Positions 1 to 5,592 of a stretch of DNA of 7,201 nt are shown here, piece by piece. Origin of the DNA: DASQJJ01 sp964598355 (lineage in GTDB: Bacteria; Patescibacteriota; Microgenomatia; Levybacterales; UBA12049). The DNA lies in contig CAZRBN010000063.1 of the NCBI GenBank assembly GCA_964598355.1, positions 1 through 7,201 on the forward strand, in the 5' to 3' direction. The first letter of the stretch is position 1; each line of letters starts with the position of its first letter. A model generated the notes under the pieces. That model saw only the letters and a list, made by a program, of their open reading frames with translations. It searched no databases and was not told where the DNA came from. A program made the position numbers and the translations under genes.

Positions 1-2
1 GC

Positions 3-164
3 TTTTTTATTATTGCTGTAATAGTTTAAATAATTGGTGACATTACTTTTTACCAACACCAAAAATAAGATAAAGCAGTTGAAAAACTCAAGAAAAAAAC
101 GCACCTTACTGCAACTGTTGTAAGAGATGGACAACAGAAAGAAATTCCCTTTACCCATATTACC
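3..164 (+). pseudogene. Degenerate 5' part of the Mg2+ ATPase gene
   Basis: Reading in the same frame as the downstream ATPase gives recognisable P-type ATPase sequence before the first possible start codon. It includes a hydrophobic run at 3-26 (FFIIAVIV), then FYQHQK-stop-DKAVEKLKK, which resembles the FxQExRSxKAxExLK segment after the second membrane helix in MgtA proteins. The start of the actuator domain follows (TATVVRDGQQKEIP). TAA codons at 27-29 and 66-68 interrupt this frame, and the other two forward frames are also closed here. The homology therefore runs through stop codons, so the gene is either decayed at its 5' end or affected by sequence errors. Anything upstream lies outside the window. 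Confidence 0.6.
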
Positions 165-2261
165 GTGGGAGATATCATTATCATCCAGACAGGCGACTTA
201 TTACCGACAGATGTGCGACTCATCGAAACCAAAGATATCACTATCGATGAATCAACCCTTACGGGTGAATCATTTCCCGTCGAAAAACACGCCAATACCA
301 TTGCTCAAGAAAGGGTCTCACTCTCTCAAATGAAAAATATTTGTTTTGCCGGAACACACGTCGTAACAGGAGAAGGGAAGGGAGTTGTCATTGCAATTGG
401 GCATCAAACCCAACTTGGACATCTCTCCCATGAAATTGTGAATGCTAAACCCCAAACCGCTTTTGACCATGACATTCAAAGTTTTAGCTCACTGGTTGTC
501 CGGGTTATTATTCTGTTAACTATTTTTATCTTTTGTGTTAATGCAATTCTCCATCATGGTATTTTTAACTCGCTTCTTTTTGCTGTAGCGCTTGCTGTAG
601 GACTTACTCCAGAGCTTATGCCCGTTATCATTACCATTGCACTTGCGAAGGGTGCATTACAAATGGAGAAAAAAGAAGTGATTGTGAAATATCTCCCTGC
701 AATTCAAAATTTGGGATCAATGACAATTCTGTGTACTGACAAAACAGGGACCTTAACCGAAGGAGATGTCGCACTCACAAATTACCAAAATAAAGATGGG
801 AAGAAAAATGATTCTATCCTCGATGCAGCAGTTATTCATTCTTCATTTGATTTGGCAGCAACTAATCCATTGAATAAAGCAACGCTTTCCTATCCCCATA
901 ACGTACCTTTGCACGAGTACAAAAAAATTGATGAGATTCAATTCGACTTTGTACGAAAATGCTCATCTGTTATTGTTGAGAAAAATAACAGAGCATTGCT
1001 CATTACCCGAGGTGCTGCGCTGAACATTATAGAGAAATGTACCCATATAGACGCAACACACAAAATGACCGAACAGACAAGAAAAGACCTTATCCATGAC
1101 TATCAGAAATTGAGTAGGCAAGGATTGCGGGTGTTGGCTATTTCCCACAAGTCTATTGAAAAAAAGAAAACATATTCTCCCACTGATGAGCACCATTTAA
1201 CGTTTCTCGGATTCCTGTTATATAAAGATCCTATCAAAGCAACAGTTCCTCATGCTGTTACAGAACTTCAGAAAGCAGGAATAGAAATAAAAATTTTGAC
1301 AGGTGATAATGAGTTTATTACAGAAAAAGTCTGTGCAGATGGCGGTATCTCAATAAAAGGAATACTTACCGGAACAGATATAGAAAAACTCACGCTTGTT
1401 GAACTATCAGAAAAAGTTGGCGAGACAACTATCTTTGCGCGTCTCTCTCCTGACCAAAAGCAGGACATTATTAAAGCTCTCAAACACAACGGGAATATTG
1501 TCGGGTATATGGGAGATGGCATTAATGATGCACCTCCTCTCAAGCAAGCAGATATTGGCATTTCAGTTAACACAGGAGCAGATATTGCAAAAGATGTTGC
1601 TGATATTGTGTTACTTCGAAAAAGCCTCCATGTCCTCAAAGAGGGAATTATTGAAGGCCGTAAGACGCATCAAAATATTTTTAAGTATATTATTATGTCT
1701 ATCAGTTCGAATTTTGGGAATATGATTACTGTTGCTGCAGCATCAGTATTCCTTCCTTTCTTGCCTATGCTTCCCCTCCAGATTATTGTACTTGATTTTA
1801 TTTATGATCTTTCTCAAATTACCATTCCACAGGATAACGTTGATGAAGATGTCGTTAATAAACCATCTGTATGGAGTATGCGTTTTGTCAGAAAGTTTAT
1901 GGTTACTTTTGGACCTATTAGCTCACTTTTTGATTTTCTCTCTATTGGTGGACTCCTGTATATTTTTCATGCATCCCAAATATTCTTTCGAACAGGATGG
2001 TTTGTTGAATCCCTTCTTAGCCAAAGCCTTATTATTTTTGCTATCCGTACCAAGAAAGTACCTTTCTGGAAAAGCCGACCAAGCCTCGCTCTTTCTATCA
2101 GTATCATAGTAGGTCTTGTACTCGGGGTAGTTCTTCCATTTTCTCCCTTTAAGGCCTACTTCTCGTTTCAGCCACTTCCCGTTATTTATTTTGTCTTCCT
2201 CTCAGTTATTATCTTTGCATACTTTGCTCTTGTAGAATTAGTAAAAAAAGAGATAGAGTAA
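165..2261 (+). CDS. mgtA: Mg2+-importing P-type ATPase (MgtA family), N-terminally truncated
   Basis: This is a P3B-type ATPase of the MgtA/MgtB family, which imports Mg2+ across the cytoplasmic membrane with ATP hydrolysis. Counting from GTG 165, the actuator TGES is at residues 33-36, TM4 holds GLTPELMP (146-153), the phosphorylated Asp of DKTGTLTEG is D192, TGD is at 379-381, and the hinge GDGINDAPP carries D451 and D455. TM5-TM6 contain SSNFGNM and LPMLPLQI...YDLSQ, and GPISSLFDF and TGWFVESLL follow; this C-terminal pattern points to MgtA rather than a Ca2+ or heavy-metal pump. About eight of ten membrane helices remain. The open frame starts at 69, but GTG 165 is the first usable start and lacks an SD, so it is probably not a natural start. 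Family members are near 900 residues; this one has 698. It is the probable first gene of an operon with the gene at 2286. Function is doubtful without TM1-TM2. Confidence 0.88.
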   Translation: MGDIIIIQTGDLLPTDVRLIETKDITIDESTLTGESFPVEKHANTIAQERVSLSQMKNICFAGTHVVTGEGKGVVIAIGHQTQLGHLSHEIVNAKPQTAFDHDIQSFSSLVVRVIILLTIFIFCVNAILHHGIFNSLLFAVALAVGLTPELMPVIITIALAKGALQMEKKEVIVKYLPAIQNLGSMTILCTDKTGTLTEGDVALTNYQNKDGKKNDSILDAAVIHSSFDLAATNPLNKATLSYPHNVPLHEYKKIDEIQFDFVRKCSSVIVEKNNRALLITRGAALNIIEKCTHIDATHKMTEQTRKDLIHDYQKLSRQGLRVLAISHKSIEKKKTYSPTDEHHLTFLGFLLYKDPIKATVPHAVTELQKAGIEIKILTGDNEFITEKVCADGGISIKGILTGTDIEKLTLVELSEKVGETTIFARLSPDQKQDIIKALKHNGNIVGYMGDGINDAPPLKQADIGISVNTGADIAKDVADIVLLRKSLHVLKEGIIEGRKTHQNIFKYIIMSISSNFGNMITVAAASVFLPFLPMLPLQIIVLDFIYDLSQITIPQDNVDEDVVNKPSVWSMRFVRKFMVTFGPISSLFDFLSIGGLLYIFHASQIFFRTGWFVESLLSQSLIIFAIRTKKVPFWKSRPSLALSISIIVGLVLGVVLPFSPFKAYFSFQPLPVIYFVFLSVIIFAYFALVELVKKEIE

Positions 2262-2271
2262 GACGTATTGG

Positions 2272-2281
2272 AAGGGGGTGA
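2272..2281 (+). promoter_or_regulatory. Shine-Dalgarno site fixing the start at 2286
   Basis: AAGGGGGTGA matches nine of ten bases of the ideal AAGGAGGTGA and ends its G run 7 bases before ATG 2286. It excludes the in-frame TTG at 2268, because that start would place the ribosome site inside the gene. Confidence 0.8.
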
Positions 2282-2285
2282 GTAT

Positions 2286-2771
2286 ATGAACAAAATAACA
2301 GTGAGTATAGTCGTTGTCGTTGCGCTTCTTGTTGGAGCTTTTGGAGGATTTTATTTTGAACGATCTCGAGCAACCAGGAAAATGGAAACTGCAAAAATGA
2401 TCATGCAAAAGCAACTAGATGACGCAAAAGCAATGGTAGCAAAAAAAGCCATGATGGAAGTCCAGACACCGGTTGCCATGGCAACCTCTGGGTACGCAAC
2501 AGATACCAAAGGAATGACGTTGTATACCTTTGATAAAGATATAACTTCTGAAAGTACTTGCTATGGAAAATGTGCTGAAACGTGGCCACCATATCTTGTT
2601 TCAGGAACTGTTCCCGCAACACTTTCTGCACATCTCGGAACAACCAAACGAACTGATGGCACTATGCAGTATACCTGGAATAATCATCCTTTGTATTACT
2701 ACATGAGTGATAAAAAGGTTGGAGATACGACAGGCGATGGCGTTGGTGGTATTTGGCACCTTGCAAAGTAA
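2286..2771 (+). CDS. Membrane-anchored YxFxxD-motif secreted repeat protein (PF03640/COG4315-like)
   Basis: A 161-residue protein. Residues 5-22 form an uncleaved signal-anchor helix (TVSIVVVVALLVGAFGGF). A charged, Met/Lys/Ala-rich, probably helical linker spans about 25-58. Two copies of the family repeat follow: GMTLYTFDKD (76-85) with CYGKCAETWPP (92-102), and PLYYYMSDKKVGDTTGDGVGGIWHLA (from 135, with the GDTTGDGVGG loop). The paired cysteines C92 and C96 with WPP are typical of the family as I know it. The domain would lie outside the membrane; its biochemical role is unknown. It follows the Mg2+ ATPase by 24 bases with a strong SD, so the two are probably cotranscribed. A perfect hairpin lies just after the stop. 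The family call is strong; any link to metal transport is inference from position only. Confidence 0.88.
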   Translation: MNKITVSIVVVVALLVGAFGGFYFERSRATRKMETAKMIMQKQLDDAKAMVAKKAMMEVQTPVAMATSGYATDTKGMTLYTFDKDITSESTCYGKCAETWPPYLVSGTVPATLSAHLGTTKRTDGTMQYTWNNHPLYYYMSDKKVGDTTGDGVGGIWHLAK

Positions 2772-2779
2772 TACATTGC

Positions 2780-2804
2780 GATAAGCTACGTGAGGTAGCT
2801 TATC
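2780..2804 (+). terminator. Perfect 10-bp hairpin after the YxFxxD gene
   Basis: GATAAGCTAC (2780-2789) and GTAGCTTATC (2795-2804) pair perfectly around a GTGAG loop, 8 bases after the stop codon. There is no U tract behind it on either strand, so it is not a textbook intrinsic terminator. It may terminate weakly or protect the 3' end of the ATPase/YxFxxD transcript. Confidence 0.45.
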
Positions 2805-2910
2805 AGAAAGCATTACCAAATAGAGCTCTTCATTCCTTCTTGTGTACATTCATTCTGAGTCTGGAAAGTCTAAGCTAATTCTCAGTCACCGGTTGTATTC
2901 TCTTATTATG

Positions 2911-2922
2911 AAAGGAGGTGAT
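2911..2922 (+). promoter_or_regulatory. Exceptionally strong Shine-Dalgarno site
   Basis: AAAGGAGGTGAT is fully complementary to the 3' end of 16S rRNA (ending in AUCACCUCCUU in the common bacterial form), with 7 bases from its last GG to ATG 2926. It decides the start at 2926 over the in-frame GTG 2842 and ATG 2908. Confidence 0.85.
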
Positions 2923-2925
2923 GCA

Positions 2926-3216
2926 ATGCAAGTTGAAAATATACAACAAAAAGGTCTGGGAGTAGCAGTCGTAGGACTGTCTATGCTTGTTGGAGTTGTT
3001 GCTGGGTCAACACTTCTCACAGCTCATCAGTCTAATGCCCAGACAACGACTCCAGCAGCTCAAGTGACGACAGCACCGAGCCAAACTGGTGATGGACAGA
3101 ATAATGGGACATCCCAACATACTTTCAAATCCAATGAGAATCCAACTCATGAGGCACATGAAAGTGCTGCAAGGGAAGCTCAGGAAAATGCAGGGCAAAT
3201 ACCAACGGTTAAATAG
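2926..3216 (+). CDS. Small exported or membrane-anchored protein of unknown function
   Basis: I do not recognise a family. The 96-residue protein has an N-terminal hydrophobic helix (about residues 10-33, GLGVAVVGLSMLVGVVAGST). A possible signal-peptidase site follows SNA (residues 36-38); otherwise the helix is an uncleaved anchor. Residues 39-62 are a low-complexity Thr/Ala/Gln/Pro/Gly linker. The C-terminal part (about 68-96) is hydrophilic, with an Ala/Glu/His-rich probable helix (THEAHESAAREAQENAG). The start is set by a near-ideal SD. It lies 154 bases after the YxFxxD gene and shares that gene's plan of a membrane helix plus a small extracytoplasmic part, so a surface role is likely but unproven. 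Its stop codon sits inside the loop of the first of two tandem hairpins. The very strong SD suggests high expression. Confidence 0.75.
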   Translation: MQVENIQQKGLGVAVVGLSMLVGVVAGSTLLTAHQSNAQTTTPAAQVTTAPSQTGDGQNNGTSQHTFKSNENPTHEAHESAAREAQENAGQIPTVK

Positions 3217-3231
3217 TAAGTACTAACCGTT
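3204..3231 (+). repeat. Inverted repeat spanning the stop codon of the small exported gene
   Basis: AACGGTTA (3204-3211) and TAACCGTT (3224-3231) are perfect 8-bp arms with a 12-base loop that contains the TAG stop (3214-3216). Inside the loop AGTA/TACT (3215-3218 and 3221-3224) is a further small inverted repeat. A ribosome finishing the gene would disrupt this structure. Confidence 0.45.
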
Positions 3232-3234
3232 TGA

Positions 3235-3260
3235 CAGCTCTCGGATGCATACGAGAGCTG
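3235..3260 (+). terminator. 9-bp hairpin, second of a tandem pair
   Basis: CAGCTCTCG (3235-3243) and CGAGAGCTG (3252-3260) form a perfect GC-containing stem with an 8-base loop, 3 bases after the previous inverted repeat. The following bases AGAATTTATCC give no real U tract. It is the best terminator candidate for the small exported gene, though imperfect. Confidence 0.45.
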
Positions 3261-3265
3261 AGAAT

Positions 3266-3274
3266 TTATCCACA
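3266..3274 (+). promoter_or_regulatory. Perfect DnaA-box 9-mer TTATCCACA
   Basis: TTATCCACA matches the strict DnaA-box consensus TTATNCACA. It is intergenic and is followed by AT-rich sequence (3275-3295). It is the only strict match I found. A relaxed-consensus match, TTTTACACA, lies at 6766-6774. With no dnaA or dnaN nearby and no cluster of boxes, a replication origin is unlikely; binding by DnaA as a regulator is possible but unproven. Confidence 0.35.
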
Positions 3275-3296
3275 TATATCTAATATATTGTAAAAG

Positions 3297-3305
3297 TGAT
3301 ACAAT
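3297..3305 (+). promoter_or_regulatory. Extended -10 promoter candidate for the glycosyltransferase
   Basis: TGATACAAT fits the extended -10 form TGnTATAAT with one mismatch. No good -35 lies 17 bases upstream, as is usual for extended -10 promoters. Transcription would start near 3312 and give a leader of about 165 bases before ATG 3480. ATTGTA (3287-3292) and TACAAT (3300-3305) are a perfect 6-bp inverted repeat covering the element, which could be an operator. Confidence 0.4.
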
Positions 3306-3437
3306 GAATGTGAGAAACCACTAATTTGTCGTTCTGATATACGAATCCGCACTTCATTTTTCATCACTGGTTCCCTCCACTAAGTAACCTATGAGTAACG
3401 TATTTTTAAGTCTAACTTCGTGCAAAAATGCATATTC

Positions 3438-3468
3438 ACGTAAGGATAGCACCCTAACGTATTGGAGG
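3438..3468 (+). promoter_or_regulatory. Leader hairpin and Shine-Dalgarno of the glycosyltransferase
   Basis: ACGTAAGG (3438-3445) pairs with CCTAACGT (3453-3460) with one A-A mismatch and a 7-base loop. GGAGG (3464-3468) follows 3 bases later, 11 bases before ATG 3480. The SD overlaps an in-frame TTG at 3462, which argues for ATG 3480 as the start. The hairpin could influence translation, but this is inference. Confidence 0.4.
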
Positions 3469-3479
3469 ATTTTCATCAC

Positions 3480-4334
3480 ATGATTGCATATTTTATCATG
3501 GTGCATAGATATCCCAATCAATTCAAAAGACTCTTTAAGGCAATCTATCATGCAGATAACTATTATTTGGTCCATGTCGACAAGCGGTCTGGAGCTAAAA
3601 TGCAGAGTGAAATAGAAAATTTTTTATCTGATTTTCCCAACACATCTATGTTGCGTAGTGGAAATACACTTTGGGGAGGATATAGTCTTATCGATGCAGA
3701 GCTTCGAGGTATTAAGCAATTATTAAAAATGGGACTTGCTTGGGAATTCTTTATCAATCTAAGCGGACAGGATTTCCCCTTAAAATCTCAAAGGGATATT
3801 AAAAAATTCCTTCAGCGCAACCGCGGAAAAGACTTTATGAAAGTTATTAATCAGACCCAATTTCGCTTTGACACGTTATATAGAATAGAAAACTATGTCT
3901 TAGAAATTGGAAATAAGATACTCCGTACTTTCTTTAAGAGGACGTATCTTACAGATGTAACTCCATATATTGGCAACCAATGGATGATTTTAAGTAGAAG
4001 ATTTTGTGAATTTGTTACGTATGCTCCTGAAGTAGAAAGGTTTAAGAGATTTTACCGTAATACCTTTATTCCAGATGAAGGCTTTTTTCAAACTGTCATA
4101 ATGAATACAAGCTATAAGGGCATTATTGTTAATGACGATAAAAGAACTATTGATTGGGTCCCATCGGGAAAAATAAAATTGCGTCCAAGAGACTTCACTT
4201 TTAAAGATGCAAAATTTTTGTTAGCAAGTCAGGGTTTGTTTGCTCGTAAGTTTGATGAAATTGTTGATGGGAAAATTTTCAACATACTGGAATCATATTT
4301 ATCTTCCCATACTAAATCTACAGTGATACATTGA
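3480..4334 (+). CDS. Core-2/I-branching-type (GT14-like) glycosyltransferase
   Basis: A 284-residue protein of the PF02485 fold, related to beta-1,6-N-acetylglucosaminyltransferases and peptide O-xylosyltransferases. Visible motifs, in order: MIAYFIMVHRYPNQF at the N-terminus, VHVDKR (31-36), WGGYSLIDAEL (65-75), NLSGQDFPLKS (93-103, the family's most characteristic stretch), GNQWMILSRRF (165-175), PDEGFFQTVI (199-208) and FARKFD (254-259). The Glu in PDE (E200) matches the position known as catalytic base in mouse C2GnT-L, by motif. There is no signal peptide or membrane helix, so it probably works in the cytoplasm on a nucleotide-sugar donor; donor and acceptor cannot be read from sequence. 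The length is full for bacterial members. It stands alone on this strand, with no other glycan genes in the window, and converges with the Pro/Thr-rich gene. A role in surface glycan or exopolysaccharide synthesis is inference. Confidence 0.88.
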   Translation: MIAYFIMVHRYPNQFKRLFKAIYHADNYYLVHVDKRSGAKMQSEIENFLSDFPNTSMLRSGNTLWGGYSLIDAELRGIKQLLKMGLAWEFFINLSGQDFPLKSQRDIKKFLQRNRGKDFMKVINQTQFRFDTLYRIENYVLEIGNKILRTFFKRTYLTDVTPYIGNQWMILSRRFCEFVTYAPEVERFKRFYRNTFIPDEGFFQTVIMNTSYKGIIVNDDKRTIDWVPSGKIKLRPRDFTFKDAKFLLASQGLFARKFDEIVDGKIFNILESYLSSHTKSTVIH

Positions 4335-4467
4335 TGGAAGAGAACACGTTTCAAAACCTCTTTGTCATTCCTAACCACAACACTCGCCTTGGCAAGCCGT
4401 TATATATTCTTTCCCCCTCCCATGAACGTATATATTGAGATTTTTGCTAATGAATGTGGAATTTGGA

Positions 4468-4941
4468 TTATTGATTAAGAATTGTAGGTTTTTTAATCAC
4501 TTTTGGAGTAGGGAAAAAAGCTCTGGAATTTTTTGTGACAGGTTTAATAACTTTTTTTATTGGCTTTTTTTTAACAGGACGAAACCTATAAAAAACTCTT
4601 GAAATATTTGTCCCTATTTTTTGGACAGTTTGTTTAAAAACAGTTACTACTCTTACCACAATGGAAGGCTGTGGAGCAGGCGTAATAAGAGGATTAATAA
4701 CAGCAGGAATCGTTGGTTGAGGTGCCTTTGTCGGTTGTGTGGTTGGAGCAGGAGCCTTTGTAGGAGTTGGTTTAAGTGTAGGCGTAGGAGTTGGTTTTGG
4801 TATAGGCGTAGGAGTTGGTTTGAGCGTAGGAGTAGGAGTTGGTGTAGGAGCGGGAGTTATTGCAAAAACTTTAGATGTTGACCACGACGAAAAAAATAAA
4901 ATGCTATACAAGGCAAAACCTATAAGGAGGTACTTTTTCAT
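4468..4941 (-). CDS. Secreted Pro/Thr-rich repeat protein with basic C-terminus
   Basis: No enzymatic family is recognisable in this 157-residue protein. Residues 1-27 are a clear signal peptide (MKKYLLIGFALYSILFF..., cleavage after VFA). Residues 28-79 are a Pro/Thr stalk made of TPTP units, including 8-residue repeats of the form KPTPTPxx. A hydrophobic/amphipathic segment (about 93-118, SIVVRVVTVFKQTVQKIGT) follows. The last 40 residues are strongly basic, with KKKPIKKVIKP and KVIKKP. Pro/Thr stalks commonly span or attach to the cell wall and can be O-glycosylated; the basic tail might bind anionic wall polymers. The start lies 3 bases after the upstream gene's TAG, so the two are surely cotranscribed and probably translationally coupled. 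Its own SD is weak (a purine run, GAAAAGAG). I see no terminator after it. Confidence 0.78.
   Translation of the reverse strand: MKKYLLIGFALYSILFFSSWSTSKVFAITPAPTPTPTPTLKPTPTPIPKPTPTPTLKPTPTKAPAPTTQPTKAPQPTIPAVINPLITPAPQPSIVVRVVTVFKQTVQKIGTNISRVFYRFRPVKKKPIKKVIKPVTKNSRAFFPTPKVIKKPTILNQ
4760..4855. repeat. 24-bp tandem repeat, four units, within the Pro/Thr-rich gene
   Basis: On the plus strand GTAGGAGTTGGTTT begins at 4760, 4784 and 4808, and a diverged copy (GTAGGAGTTGGTGT) begins at 4832, an exact 24-base period. Each unit encodes eight residues on the minus strand (KPTPTPTL, KPTPTPIP and similar). Near-identity of DNA as well as protein suggests recent duplication by slippage or recombination. 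Confidence 0.8.
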
Positions 4942-4944
4942 TGG

Positions 4945-5487
4945 CTAAGCACTCTTTTCTATTTCTTCAAGTTTTCTTTCAATAGTATGTGAAATTGTAG
5001 TACGGTGGTCATCATCTATCTTTTTATCGCCTACAGCTAAGTCAGCTTCTTCCAATAGCTTAGAGAATTTCTCTTTTAATTGAGAAAGCGTATTACGTTG
5101 TTTTGGATTTTTTATTTTTGCTTCGTCATATTCCTTTTCAGCCTGTACAATCTCATCCATGTATTTTTTAAACATTTTCTGCTTCTTTTGAATATTGAGC
5201 CATGTTAAAACGGAACCAAGAACTATACCACCGCCACCCGCAACTGAAGGAATCACTGTTAGTAAACTCTTTCCTGAAAAAAACGAATCCTGAGAAGCTT
5301 GCGATGATTTACCTTTTGAAAGCACTAAAGATTTCGAAGTATCATAAGCTTGCCGTTTAATCCAGTAGGGAGTGATATTAGGTATGGATAACTGATCCAA
5401 TTGAGCAAAGGACGGATATGGATGGGACAGGCGTGCCATGAAAAGGAAGACCAATAGGAAAAGAAACGTGTATATATATTTATTCAT
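4945..5487 (-). CDS. Exported single-pass protein with cytoplasmic coiled coil
   Basis: I do not recognise a family. Counting 180 residues from ATG 5487, residues 1-28 are a signal peptide (MNKYIYTFLFLLVFLFMARL, cleavage after SFA). Residues 29-72 are a polar extracytoplasmic segment. Residues 74-97 form a Gly-rich membrane helix (LLTVIPSVAGGGGIVLGSVLTWL). KKQKMFKK follows immediately, so by the positive-inside rule the C-terminus is cytoplasmic. Residues 101-150 and about 165-178 are charged, heptad-like helices with Lys/Glu patterning, a likely coiled coil. This type I topology would join an outside segment to an inside oligomerisation or docking helix. It is the first gene of a two-gene operon with the Pro/Thr protein. 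No good SD precedes ATG 5487; an in-frame TTG at 5493 is an alternative, near-leaderless start. Confidence 0.75.
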   Translation of the reverse strand: MNKYIYTFLFLLVFLFMARLSHPYPSFAQLDQLSIPNITPYWIKRQAYDTSKSLVLSKGKSSQASQDSFFSGKSLLTVIPSVAGGGGIVLGSVLTWLNIQKKQKMFKKYMDEIVQAEKEYDEAKIKNPKQRNTLSQLKEKFSKLLEEADLAVGDKKIDDDHRTTISHTIERKLEEIEKSA

Positions 5488-5500
5488 ACCCAACTATTAC

Positions 5501-5529
5501 AGTGTATTAATTCGTTTTTCGTATTGCAA
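5501..5529 (-). promoter_or_regulatory. Candidate promoter for the minus-strand operon
   Basis: On the minus strand TTGCAA (5529-5524) is followed after 17 bases by TACACT (5506-5501), each matching four of six consensus bases. Transcription would begin near 5494, leaving a leader of only about 7 bases before ATG 5487 and none before TTG 5493. This fits the absence of an SD there. The match is modest. Confidence 0.3.
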
Positions 5530-5592
5530 GTGCTAATTTCACTCCTTGAATTTTTTGTTAATTCTCGATACTGTTATTGTAAGGATATAAAT

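Noticed and set aside
2904..2909. TATTAT as a -10 for the small exported gene.
   Set aside because: Transcription would begin inside the SD at 2911-2922, and no -35 lies at the right distance.
3231..3236. Perfect TTGACA as a -35 element.
   Set aside because: No -10-like hexamer occurs 15-19 bases downstream; it lies between and within the hairpin arms.
3217..3461. Replication origin suggested by the DnaA box and AT-rich DNA.
   Set aside because: Only one strict box, no dnaA/dnaN/gyr neighbours and no clustered repeats.
4335..4467. Bidirectional terminator between the convergent genes.
   Set aside because: I find no stable inverted repeat; only short self-complementary bits such as CTTGGCAAG and repeated ATATATT.
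4335..4477. Reading continues open past the glycosyltransferase TGA up to TAA 4475-4477, as if UGA were a sense codon.
   Set aside because: The family's conserved part ends before the TGA, no gene here contains an internal TGA, and 46 open codons are easily reached by chance.
4421..4477. Small ORF starting at ATG 4421 (18 residues).
   Set aside because: It has no SD, the codons have no support, and it overlaps the end of the convergent gene.
4739..4948. Open plus-strand frames rich in Gly/Val or Arg/Ser opposite the Pro/Thr-rich gene.
   Set aside because: They are antisense shadows of the CC-rich Pro/Thr codons; the minus-strand product has a clear signal peptide and operon context.
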